From the NCBI GenBank assembly GCA_947459055.1, contig CANHCG010000119.1, forward strand, positions 1 through 6,123: a stretch of DNA of 6,123 bases, read 5' to 3'. Below the pieces are notes generated by a model that saw only the letters and a program-made list of their open reading frames with translations, did no database searches and was not told where the DNA came from. A program made the position numbers and the translations under genes. Below are positions 1 through 6,123 of this stretch, piece after piece (position 1 is the first letter of the stretch; every line of letters starts with the position of its first letter). The DNA comes from Cytophagaceae bacterium. GTDB lineage: Bacteria > Bacteroidota > Bacteroidia > Cytophagales > Spirosomataceae.

Positions 1-1
1 A

Positions 2-3000
2 AGCGCTGCATCATTAACAACTGCTCGATCAATTTATGGAAATAATTTTGATGGTACGGCGAATGTAACAGGAGTAATAGCTTCAACCTATGGTGGAACG
101 GGAGTTGATAACACGGGCAAGACGATTACTTTGGGCGGTAACTTAACAACCTCAGGAGCTTATGCTACGACGCTAACGACAACAGCTACAACGAATGTAA
201 CCTTACCAACCACAGGCACCTTGACTACACTTGCTGGCACGGAGACTTTGACCAATAAGACATTAACGAGTCCTACGTTGACTACTCCTGCATTGGGTAC
301 ACCTTCTTCGGGTGTATTAACAAATGCGACAGGATTACCATTGACAAGTGGTGTGACTGGGACTTTAGCAGTTGGGAATGGTGGAACAGGAGCAACGACT
401 TTAACAGGTCTTGTTAAAGGAACTGGCACAACTGCAATGGTAGCAGCCACAGCGGGTACGGATTATATGGCACCTAGTTCGACGTTTAATTTAGGGACCA
501 CTTCGATATCATTGAATCGGTCGTCAGGATCACAATCCTTAACAGGCATTAGTTCGATAGATGGAAGCGCTTCATCATTAACAACTGCTCGTTCAATTTA
601 TGGGAATAATTTTGATGGTACGGCGAATTTAACAGGCGTAATAGGTTCAACCTATGGTGGAACGGGTGTAGATAATACGGGTAAGACGATTACGTTGGGG
701 GGTAACTTAACAACCTCAGGAGCTTATGCTACGACGCTGACGAGCACTGCGTTAACGAATGTAACCTTACCTACAACCGGCACCTTGGCTACGCTTGCTG
801 GCACGGAGACTTTGACCAATAAGACATTAACGAGTCCAACGTTAACAGCGCCTGCTTTAGGTACACCTGCATCGGGTTTATTGACGAATGCGACAGGATT
901 ACCATTGACAAGTGGTGTGACTGGGACTTTAGCAGTTGGGAATGGTGGAACAGGAGCGACGACTTTAACAGGTCTTATAAAAGGAACTGGTACAACTGCA
1001 ATGACAGCAGCAACAGCAGGGTCTGATTATTCAGCAGGAACATCATCGCTAGGGACTGGAATTTTAAAATCGACGACTTCAACGGGTGCATTGACGATTG
1101 CTGTAGCAGGAGATTTTCCAACGTTAAACCAAAACACAACGGGAAGCGCTGCATTATTAACAACTGCTCGATCAATTTATGGAAATAGTTTTAACGGCAC
1201 AGCGAATGTAACAGGAGTAATAGCTTCAACCTATGGAGGAACCGGAAACGGATTTTCTAAATTCACGGGACCTTCAACATCAGAAAAAACGTTCATCTTG
1301 CCGGATGCGAATGCGACGATAGCTCGGACGGATGCTGCGCAGACTTTTGAAGGTCAACAAAACTTTGCAGGACAAATTGTTTCTAATGTTACTACCGTAT
1401 CTGGATTACCTCCCTTCGTCGTTGCATCCATTAACCCTGTTGAAAATTTAAATATCAACGGAAATGCAGCCACATCAACAAAGGCAACCCACCTTTCAGG
1501 AGGTACGGCCGGTTCAATTCCGTATCAAAGTGCTACGAATACAACTTCATTTTTGTCTGCTAATGGCGCAAGCGATGGCTACGTATTGTCCTATGATTCA
1601 GGTAGTAATGCACCAAAGTGGGTAGCGGCAAATTCGGTAGGGTCAAGCACTCAAGATGCTACAACTACTGCGACAGGGAAGGTTAAGTTGGCCGGTGATC
1701 TAGGAGGACCAAACACCTCTGCAACCGTACCTATAATTTCAAATTTGGCAATAACAAATGCGAAGCTTGCATCTGATGCAGTAACGAGTGTTAAGATATT
1801 GGATGGAACGATTGGAACTAACGACCTAGCTAATTTGGCTGTAACTGATGCTAAAATTAATGATGTCGCAGCCTCTAAAATTTCAGGAATTTTGCCTGTT
1901 GCAAATGGCGGTACTGGAGCTTCAAGTACCACGCAGCATTATGTTTTTGCAGGACCTACTAGTAATAATGGTGCACCAAGTTTTAGAGCATTAGTGGCAT
2001 CTGATCTGCCTGATCTTTCAGGAGTCACTATTGGAGGATCTGCAGGTTCCGTTGCACATGCCTTATCTTTTTCTGATGCTGGTTCAGGAAATGACTCAGG
2101 ACATTATTATGATGGAAGTGTAGATAAAACGATTTCATATAATTCAATTGGAGCCTCGCCATTGATTGGTTCATCTTCTTTAACAACTGTGGGTACGATT
2201 ACTACAGGTACTTGGAATGGATCAATTATAAGTGGACAATACGGAGGAACCGGAAACGGATTTTCTAAATTCACGGGACCTTCAACATCAGAAAAAACGT
2301 TCACCTTGCCTAATGCGGATGCGACTATTTTGACAACGAATACAGCGGTGACCGTTGGACAAGGCGGAACCGGAGCAACGACCTTGGCCTCAAATGCCGT
2401 ACTTGTAGGAAACGGAACTAGCGCTTTACAAAGTGTTTCACCAAGTACTTCAGGAAATGTACTTACATCCAACGGTACCTCCTGGGTATCACAAGCTCCT
2501 GCTGCCGGAGCTTCGGATGCGACAACCACTGCGACAGGAAAGGTGCAGTTGGCGGGAGATTTAGGAGGAACAAACACGTCTGCCACAGCGCCTGTGATTA
2601 GTAATTTGGCGATTAGCACAGGTAAGTTAGCTGATTTAGCAGTTACAAATGCTAAAATTAATGATGTCGCAGCCTCAAAAATTTCAGGAACTTTGCCCGT
2701 TGCAAATGGCGGTACTGGAGCTTCTAGTACCACGAAGAATTATGTTTTTGCAGGACCTACTAGTAGTAATGGTGCGCCAGGTTTTAGAGCATTAGAAGGG
2801 TCAGATTTGCCTACGGCAACTTTTGTTGGGGATGTTGGAGGAAGTATTTACAATAATACTCCAAATTCATATTTTTTAGCTTTAGGTGAAGGTACTGTCA
2901 CATCCGCCAAAATTTCGAATTTTGCTGTTGAAACTTCAAAAATTCAAGATGGTGCCATTACTTCAGCTAAAATAGCTGCTGGTCAAATCTATAATTCTAA

Positions 3001-3637
3001 ACTTGCTATTAACTCAGTATCAACAAGCAATATTATTGATGGTTCCGTCACCTTAGCAAAACTAAATAGAGGAATTAGTGTAGCTTATGGAGGTACGGGT
3101 GTTGCAACCATTCCAGCGAATGCACTTATGATTGGAAATGGCACCTCCGATATAACAACCTTGGCGCCTGGAACGAGTGGTAACTTACTTGTATCTGATG
3201 GTACCAGCTGGACATCCACATTCCCAAGTTCCATTGTAAAAACTTCGACCAGCCAATCCATCGGCGGCGCCAAAACCTTTACAAATACCCTACAGGTCAA
3301 TAGCGGAACAGCTGGGGGTGCCGTCCTGGAGGTAAATGGAGCCTCCACGAACACGACGGCTTATAATGCATCTTCTGGCACCAGCATCGATTTCACGAAA
3401 AGTAATTTAGCCTATACAACTGCTTCTGCAGGAGCATTTACACTGACAGGGATGAAAGATGGGGGAACCTATACCTTGGCGGTTCAAGGAGGTACTTCAG
3501 GTACATCTTCTTTCACAGCATCGAATTTTACATTAAAACCCTATGTAAACGCTGAAACGACTGCAAATACACATTCTTTATACACATTCATCGTGATGGG
3601 GTCAACTATATATTACTCCATGGTAACGGGGCTTTAA
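2..3637 (+). CDS. Giant tail-fibre-like beta-repeat protein, 5' end missing
   Basis: The frame is open from the first bases, so this is the C-terminal 1211 residues of a longer protein. The TTG at 131 sits inside a repeat and is not a believable start. The product is rich in Thr, Ser, Gly, Ala and Asn, and I see no cysteine in it. Motifs typical of phage tail-fibre and Bacteroidota repeat proteins recur: ten GGTG motifs, [54 protein letters not shown] and QSIGGAKTF. In order it holds two tandem 188/193-residue units and the start of a third (residues 4-411), a non-repeated stretch, two copies of a KLAGDLGG/decad/GGTG block, a six-decad array (964-1023), and a C-terminal beta-rich domain (about 1124-1211). 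The family suggests an extended fibrous, probably surface-exposed or adhesive protein; that role is inferred. I see no Type IX C-terminal sorting domain. Any signal peptide would be upstream. The FISUMP gene follows after 19 nt. A prophage fibre is the main alternative, but the neighbours argue against it. Confidence 0.85.
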   Translation, partial: SAASLTTARSIYGNNFDGTANVTGVIASTYGGTGVDNTGKTITLGGNLTTSGAYATTLTTTATTNVTLPTTGTLTTLAGTETLTNKTLTSPTLTTPALGTPSSGVLTNATGLPLTSGVTGTLAVGNGGTGATTLTGLVKGTGTTAMVAATAGTDYMAPSSTFNLGTTSISLNRSSGSQSLTGISSIDGSASSLTTARSIYGNNFDGTANLTGVIGSTYGGTGVDNTGKTITLGGNLTTSGAYATTLTSTALTNVTLPTTGTLATLAGTETLTNKTLTSPTLTAPALGTPASGLLTNATGLPLTSGVTGTLAVGNGGTGATTLTGLIKGTGTTAMTAATAGSDYSAGTSSLGTGILKSTTSTGALTIAVAGDFPTLNQNTTGSAALLTTARSIYGNSFNGTANVTGVIASTYGGTGNGFSKFTGPSTSEKTFILPDANATIARTDAAQTFEGQQNFAGQIVSNVTTVSGLPPFVVASINPVENLNINGNAATSTKATHLSGGTAGSIPYQSATNTTSFLSANGASDGYVLSYDSGSNAPKWVAANSVGSSTQDATTTATGKVKLAGDLGGPNTSATVPIISNLAITNAKLASDAVTSVKILDGTIGTNDLANLAVTDAKINDVAASKISGILPVANGGTGASSTTQHYVFAGPTSNNGAPSFRALVASDLPDLSGVTIGGSAGSVAHALSFSDAGSGNDSGHYYDGSVDKTISYNSIGASPLIGSSSLTTVGTITTGTWNGSIISGQYGGTGNGFSKFTGPSTSEKTFTLPNADATILTTNTAVTVGQGGTGATTLASNAVLVGNGTSALQSVSPSTSGNVLTSNGTSWVSQAPAAGASDATTTATGKVQLAGDLGGTNTSATAPVISNLAISTGKLADLAVTNAKINDVAASKISGTLPVANGGTGASSTTKNYVFAGPTSSNGAPGFRALEGSDLPTATFVGDVGGSIYNNTPNSYFLALGEGTVTSAKISNFAVETSKIQDGAITSAKIAAGQIYNSKLAINSVSTSNIIDGSVTLAKLNRGISVAYGGTGVATIPANALMIGNGTSDITTLAPGTSGNLLVSDGTSWTSTFPSSIVKTSTSQSIGGAKTFTNTLQVNSGTAGGAVLEVNGASTNTTAYNASSGTSIDFTKSNLAYTTASAGAFTLTGMKDGGTYTLAVQGGTSGTSSFTASNFTLKPYVNAETTANTHSLYTFIVMGSTIYYSMVTGL
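11..574 (+). repeat. Tandem unit A, copy 1 (188 codons)
   Basis: This is the first complete copy of a long in-frame unit, beginning at the [10 protein letters not shown] motif. It contains two GGTG motifs (92 and 380) and the [12 protein letters not shown] stretch. It aligns to copy 2 at a constant offset of 564 nt over most of its length. Two blocks match without a mismatch: 231-273 with 795-837 (43 nt), and 323-393 with 887-957 (71 nt). Third codon positions are conserved too, which points to recent duplication or gene conversion rather than protein-level selection alone. Confidence 0.9.
575..1153 (+). repeat. Tandem unit A, copy 2 (193 codons)
   Basis: This is the second complete copy, with GGTG motifs at 656 and 944. 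It keeps the copy 1 register through the AATAGSDY motif near 1006-1029. It then diverges: copy 1 has a [18 protein letters not shown] end, while copy 2 has a [18 protein letters not shown] end that is 5 codons longer. The unit therefore has a nearly fixed front and an exchangeable end. Confidence 0.9.
1154..1234 (+). repeat. Tandem unit A, partial copy 3
   Basis: Only the first 27 codons of the unit are present ([10 protein letters not shown] through IASTY). The sequence then continues into a different block that starts with [10 protein letters not shown]. It resembles copy 1 more than copy 2: the last 35 nt or so (through gtaatagcttcaacctatgg) match copy 1, whereas copy 2 has several changes there. 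The 10 nt before it (1144-1153) equal the first 10 nt of the window. Confidence 0.85.
1235..1302 (+). repeat. Dispersed repeat B, copy 1 (68 nt)
   Basis: This codes for [20 protein letters not shown] and a few further residues. It matches 2243-2310 at an offset of 1008 nt with a single mismatch (T at 1296, C at 2304, giving Ile versus Thr). Weaker similarity continues for about six more codons (PDANATI versus PNADATI). Confidence 0.9.
1655..1994 (+). repeat. Block C, copy 1 (KLAGDLGG / four decads / GGTG)
   Basis: The block begins with [18 protein letters not shown], a motif common in phage tail fibres. It continues through a decapeptide array (1742-1861) and the [14 protein letters not shown] motif (GGTG at 1907), and ends at the APSFRAL motif. 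It aligns with 2516-2795 at an offset of 861 nt before the array and 801 nt after it. The 60-nt difference falls entirely within the decad array. Confidence 0.85.
1742..1861 (+). repeat. Decapeptide repeat array, four units
   Basis: The translation divides into [30 protein letters not shown] and [11 protein letters not shown] branched aliphatic residue recurs at position 4 and Ile or Leu at position 9, with Lys before it in three of the four. Such periodic arrays occur in fibrous tail and surface proteins. The structure they form here is not known from sequence. Confidence 0.75.
2243..2310 (+). repeat. Dispersed repeat B, copy 2 (68 nt)
   Basis: This is the second copy of the block at 1235-1302, with 67 of 68 bases the same. 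The flanking coding sequence differs: copy 1 is followed by an [15 protein letters not shown] stretch and copy 2 by [14 protein letters not shown]. The near-identity is therefore confined to a short module. Confidence 0.9.
2516..2795 (+). repeat. Block C, copy 2 ([12 protein letters not shown] / two decads / GGTG)
   Basis: This shorter copy of 1655-1994 reads [18 protein letters not shown], then two decads (2603-2662), [14 protein letters not shown] (GGTG at 2708) and APGFRAL. It includes exact DNA stretches shared with copy 1, such as 2651-2676 with 1850-1875. It lacks exactly 60 nt, which is two decad units. Confidence 0.85.
2891..3070 (+). repeat. Decapeptide repeat array, six uninterrupted units
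   Basis: Six consecutive 30-nt units read [50 protein letters not shown] and [10 protein letters not shown]. Position 3 is always Val or Ile, position 8 always Ile or Leu, and position 7 is Lys in five of six. The DNA of the units has diverged, so the array is older than the unit A duplication. It is followed by [10 protein letters not shown], the same order (decads, then GGTG) as in both copies of block C. Confidence 0.85.
3371..3634 (+). other. C-terminal beta-rich tip domain of the repeat protein
   Basis: The last 88 residues are not part of the repeats. They carry [12 protein letters not shown], a central [15 protein letters not shown] and a terminal [18 protein letters not shown]. The pattern of an initial SID(F) strand, a GG-x-YTL-V core and a hydrophobic IVMGSTIYY strand resembles the C-terminal caps of many phage tail fibres (GGRYTLIV-like). 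That similarity is from memory, not from a search. It could act as a folding, trimerisation or binding tip. No Type IX or LPXTG-like sorting signal is seen. Confidence 0.5.
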
Positions 3638-3656
3638 TCAAAGGTTAAATAGTGAT

Positions 3657-4721
3657 ATGAAAAGTAAGTATGTTATTTTATTGATGTTTTTGATTCTGCA
3701 GGAAGATGTTTTTTCTCAAGCAGTAGGTACTCCATTTACCCCATTTTTGATACCCAAAGGCCTAGTAGTTAGTAGAACGGGTAGAATCTGGATGGATAAA
3801 AATTTAGGGGCTAAACGAGTAGCAACAAGCCCGAGTGATTCCCTTGCTTTTGGTTTTTATTACCAATGGGGAAGAGGAAGTGATGGGCATCAGGAGAGGT
3901 TGTCAACTCCATATAATTACAATAATTATTATTATTTGAGTAATGTTCAGGCAGATCCACTTTATTCATGGCGACAAGGGACTAATTTATTATCGGGTAG
4001 TGCAGATATGACAAATGCAATTGATAATTTCGATCGAAATAACCCTGGATTAAATGCTAAATATATTACTCAAAGCTTTTTAGAAAGTCCTGAGCATAAA
4101 TATTTTCTTCAAATTAGGGAAAAAAATGACTTAAATGCTGAATATCAATATAATCCTAATACTAGAATTTATGATTTTAAATTCACAGAATATGATTGGC
4201 ATTATCCCTCAAATGATCAATTGTGGCAAGGTATAAATGGAATTAATAATCCTTGTCCTTTGATGTTTAGACTACCTACTGAATCTGAATGGAGTCAAGA
4301 AATAAGTTCTTGGGATCAATCTTTTATTGGTTTTGGAGCATTTAACTCATTTTTAAGATTACCTGCGGCATCATATAGGTTAGGTAAAACCGGATATTTT
4401 GATCTATTTTATAGGGGAGAATTTCAAAGTATGCGAGGGTATTATTGGAGTTCAACAATTGCAAATACCCTTATGAGTTTTACTGTGGATGGTGTATCCA
4501 AAACGAAAATTCAACATTTTGCTAAATATTTATACTTTGGATATAATTTTAATGAATATGCAGATTACCCAGATTGGGAATATTATGCAAATACAAATGG
4601 AAGATTAGCAAGATCTAATGGTCTTTCTGTTCGCTGCATTCTAGATCAAAATTACAGTGTTCGTGATCTAACCCTCGGCGATTATTCCATCTATTCTGAT
4701 TATTCCCATTGGCACCCCTAA
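3657..4721 (+). CDS. Exported FISUMP (Fib_succ_major) domain protein
   Basis: This protein of 354 residues belongs to the Fibrobacter succinogenes major paralogous domain family, whose molecular function is unknown. Residues 1-20 form a signal peptide (Lys-containing start, hydrophobic 5-14, likely cut VFS|Q). Hallmarks in order are RIWMDKNLGA (Trp45), FYYQWGRGSDG (Trp71), NPCPLMFRLPTESEW (Cys200), LRLPAASYR, YYWSS (Trp264) and GLSVRCI (Cys327). Cys200 and Cys327 are the only cysteines and could pair. A Tyr/Asn-rich stretch near residues 86-96 lies in the long insert between the two halves. The last 23 or so residues after CILDQ lie outside the domain and are unrecognised. There is no Shine-Dalgarno sequence before the ATG, as is usual in this phylum. 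The gene is unusually AT-rich (4141-4200: 13 G/C of 60; 4501-4560: 11 of 60). It lies 19 nt after the repeat protein, and its stop overlaps the next start. Confidence 0.9.
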   Translation: MKSKYVILLMFLILQEDVFSQAVGTPFTPFLIPKGLVVSRTGRIWMDKNLGAKRVATSPSDSLAFGFYYQWGRGSDGHQERLSTPYNYNNYYYLSNVQADPLYSWRQGTNLLSGSADMTNAIDNFDRNNPGLNAKYITQSFLESPEHKYFLQIREKNDLNAEYQYNPNTRIYDFKFTEYDWHYPSNDQLWQGINGINNPCPLMFRLPTESEWSQEISSWDQSFIGFGAFNSFLRLPAASYRLGKTGYFDLFYRGEFQSMRGYYWSSTIANTLMSFTVDGVSKTKIQHFAKYLYFGYNFNEYADYPDWEYYANTNGRLARSNGLSVRCILDQNYSVRDLTLGDYSIYSDYSHWHP

Positions 4722-4723
4722 TG
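4719..4723 (+). promoter_or_regulatory. TAATG stop/start overlap (translational coupling)
   Basis: The TAA stop of the FISUMP gene (4719-4721) shares its last A with the ATG of the thioredoxin-like gene (4721-4723). No Shine-Dalgarno sequence precedes this ATG, so reinitiation by the terminating ribosome is a reasonable inference. The junction decides the start of the downstream gene. Confidence 0.7.
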
Positions 4724-5950
4724 AAGCAGGTACATATATTTTTCTTCCTTCTTCTTACTTTTTCTTCCTTTGGCCAACTTCACATAATCCAAGGCCGCTT
4801 TCCGAATTTAAAAGGGTCATGGGTTTATCTTTCCGCCTTTAGAGGGTTTAAAAGTATCGACCTTGATAGTGCTAAGGTAAGTTCGGAGGGGCAGTTTCAA
4901 CTTTCTTTTGCGGCAGATCCAGCAGGCATTGGATACCTACATACCCATACCAATCAATCATTTCCCATTGCTTTGGTAGATTCTCTCATCCAGCTGGAAA
5001 ATGAAAGCCCTTCCCTTTTCCAAATCCGCGTGATACATGGCTATAATACTCGTGTGTTGGCGCGCCAAGCCCCACCTACAAAAGATCTCCATCCCTATAT
5101 GTCCTGGTACCTGCCTTTTCGTACTTGGATTCATGAATTACCCTATTTGCCGAGTGTAAAACCCAGCGAAGTGCCAGCAGCATTGACCAGTGCCCAAGCT
5201 TTACATCCCGCAGATCCTCGGCTTTTCACCAGTGGTTTGCTCGCAGAGGCATTAGAGCGATATTTGTGGTTAGCCAAAATAAATGCATCCAGCCCTGCTC
5301 AAGCGCAGGCCAGCATGACCCTCGCTATCGACACCCTCCTGGCACGCAGCGTAAATCATCCCACGCTATACCAAGAACTTACCCAGTTTCTTTTCCAAAC
5401 CTTTGAAAAGAATTTTTGGAACGAAGCTTCGGAGTATTTGGCCAATCAGGCCCTCAGCCAAAACGCCTGCCAACTCCCAGACCGATTGACTTTTCGCCTT
5501 GAATCCTACCGTAAAATGAAAGTAGGATTGCAAGCCCCTGATATCCATTTTCAAGGAAATCTGTGGCGAGCTGGAGAAATAAGCCATGGCCCTACGCGAT
5601 TATCTGAGGTAGAAAAGCGGTATAAATTGTTGGTTTTTGGGGCGAGTTGGTGCCAGATGTGCCAAAAAGAAATGAACAGCATCCTTTCTAGATATGAAGA
5701 TTGGCGCACGAAAGGCATCGAAGTTCTCTTTATTTCCTTAGACACTAACCCCAAAGCCTTCCTGACCTTTACCAAAGATTTACCTTTTTTGAGCGTTTGT
5801 GATTACAAACAGGCCCAAGGAAAAGCGGCTCAAGACTATTTTATTTCTAGTTCGCCTACGTTGTTCTTATTAAACCAACAAAACACAATTCTTGACCGGC
5901 CTATCTCTGCTCTCCAAGTAGACAAATGGCTTCAGTCTCATTCATTTTAA
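4721..5950 (+). CDS. Exported TlpA/thioredoxin-like thiol oxidoreductase with DUF4369-like N-terminus
   Basis: I chose the ATG at 4721, giving 409 residues, because it begins a clean signal peptide (MKQVHIFFFLLLTFSSFGQ). The TTG at 4709 would add only four residues ahead of it. Residues about 20-105 resemble DUF4369 (SIDLDSAKVSSEGQFQLSF, small beta domain). A helical linker spans about 120-270. Residues about 275-409 form a thioredoxin fold: GLQAPDIHF, then LLVFGASW followed by the CQMC active site (Cys311, Cys314), and the SSPTLF cis-proline region (Pro379). The family carries out thiol-disulfide exchange in the periplasm, facing or anchored to a membrane; the substrate here is unknown. The usual Gly-Pro dipeptide between the cysteines is Gln-Met. 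Two more cysteines lie in QNACQL and SVCDY. The start shares one base with the FISUMP stop (TAATG), which suggests translational coupling. G/C content is clearly higher than upstream (5041-5100: 29 of 60). Confidence 0.88.
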   Translation: MKQVHIFFFLLLTFSSFGQLHIIQGRFPNLKGSWVYLSAFRGFKSIDLDSAKVSSEGQFQLSFAADPAGIGYLHTHTNQSFPIALVDSLIQLENESPSLFQIRVIHGYNTRVLARQAPPTKDLHPYMSWYLPFRTWIHELPYLPSVKPSEVPAALTSAQALHPADPRLFTSGLLAEALERYLWLAKINASSPAQAQASMTLAIDTLLARSVNHPTLYQELTQFLFQTFEKNFWNEASEYLANQALSQNACQLPDRLTFRLESYRKMKVGLQAPDIHFQGNLWRAGEISHGPTRLSEVEKRYKLLVFGASWCQMCQKEMNSILSRYEDWRTKGIEVLFISLDTNPKAFLTFTKDLPFLSVCDYKQAQGKAAQDYFISSSPTLFLLNQQNTILDRPISALQVDKWLQSHSF

Positions 5951-5961
5951 TCCTAGCCATC

Positions 5962-6123
5962 ATGAAAACAAGTTTTAAAACATTATTCAATCCCCCTCCA
6001 ATGTCTAAATTTTCTCACATTTCTCCGGGAGATTTAGAACACTATGTAAGACAACTTAACCCCAAGCAAACGCGTATTTTAAACCACGGAGAATTTATTC
6101 AGTTACAATGGAAGGATCGCTAT
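5962..6123 (+). CDS. Unrecognised protein, N-terminal 54 residues only
   Basis: An ATG at 5962, 11 nt after the thioredoxin-like gene, opens a frame that stays open to the window edge. The translation starts MKTSFKTLFNPPPMSKFSH and includes LEHYVRQLNPKQTR and HGEFIQLQW. An in-frame ATG at 6001 would remove 13 residues and is an alternative start. There is no hydrophobic leader, so unlike its two upstream neighbours it is probably cytoplasmic. I recognise no domain in this fragment. The short gap and same strand make it a likely member of the same transcription unit. Confidence 0.6.
   Translation, partial: MKTSFKTLFNPPPMSKFSHISPGDLEHYVRQLNPKQTRILNHGEFIQLQWKDRY

Noticed and set aside
131..133. 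TTG at 131 as the start of the repeat protein
   Set aside because: It lies inside tandem unit A (the equivalent Leu codon in copy 2 is plainly internal), and the frame is open all the way to the window's first bases.
11..1234. Repeats as a CRISPR array or insertion sequence
   Set aside because: The units are about 570 nt long, in-frame and coding, without spacers, inverted repeats or a transposase.
2107..2733. Long minus-strand open frame opposite the repeat gene (and shorter ones at 160-450, 1651-1932 and 3085-3354)
   Set aside because: They recur at the same repeat positions with the same start ([14 protein letters not shown]), which is just the reverse complement of the GGTG module. They are by-products of Thr/Ser/Gly-rich codon use.
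2..3637. The repeat protein as part of a prophage
   Set aside because: The motifs are tail-fibre-like, but no other virion, lysis or integrase gene is seen, and the downstream genes are ordinary exported Bacteroidota proteins. A prophage upstream of the window cannot be excluded.
3638..3656. Promoter or terminator between the repeat protein and the FISUMP gene
   Set aside because: The 19-nt gap has no hairpin and no clear match to the Bacteroidota -7 or -33 promoter elements.
4380..4660. The C-terminal part of the FISUMP gene as a diversity-generating retroelement variable region
   Set aside because: The probable lectin-like fold and Asn/Tyr-rich end invite the idea. I find no near-copy template repeat and no reverse transcriptase gene in the window.
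4709..4711. TTG at 4709 as the start of the thioredoxin-like gene
   Set aside because: The ATG at 4721 overlaps the upstream stop and begins directly with a good signal peptide. The TTG start adds four residues with no support.
5366..5775. Two minus-strand open frames opposite the thioredoxin-like gene
   Set aside because: They lie wholly within a well-supported gene on the other strand and show no recognisable domain or start context.

Overview
The window looks like chromosomal DNA of a member of the Bacteroidota. Four lines of evidence point there. One gene encodes an exported FISUMP (Fib_succ_major) protein. One encodes a DUF4369-like N-terminus joined to a thioredoxin domain, an arrangement typical of that phylum. 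Gene starts lack Shine-Dalgarno sequences, and Ser/Thr/Gly/Asn-rich repeat proteins are common in these bacteria. I cannot name a genus from sequence alone.

All four coding regions lie on the plus strand and are packed tightly: gaps of 19 nt, a 1-nt stop/start overlap, then 11 nt. No terminator-like hairpin is visible between them, so one transcription unit is plausible.

Positions 2-3637 hold the 3' part (1211 codons) of a very large cysteine-free repeat protein whose start lies upstream of the window. Its repeats are the same sequence types seen in phage tail fibres: GGTG motifs, [16 protein letters not shown] stretches, KLAGDLGG, and VLTSNGTSW. It is modular. A 188/193-residue unit occurs twice in tandem and begins a third time. 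It is followed by dispersed duplicated blocks, arrays of a 10-residue repeat, and a C-terminal beta-rich domain resembling a tail-fibre tip.

Positions 3657-4721 encode an exported FISUMP protein with a markedly AT-rich sequence. It is followed, through a TAATG junction, by an exported thioredoxin-like protein (4721-5950) with a CQMC active site. A fourth gene starts at about 5962 and runs off the window; its product is unrecognised.

A reasonable but unproven reading is a cell-envelope or surface locus: a long fibrous repeat protein, a small exported protein of probable C-type-lectin-like fold with a possible disulfide, and a periplasmic thiol oxidoreductase. The most interesting features are the internal architecture of the repeat protein (near-identical DNA duplications, and arrays that differ by whole 10-residue units) and the sharp base-composition step at the end of the FISUMP gene.
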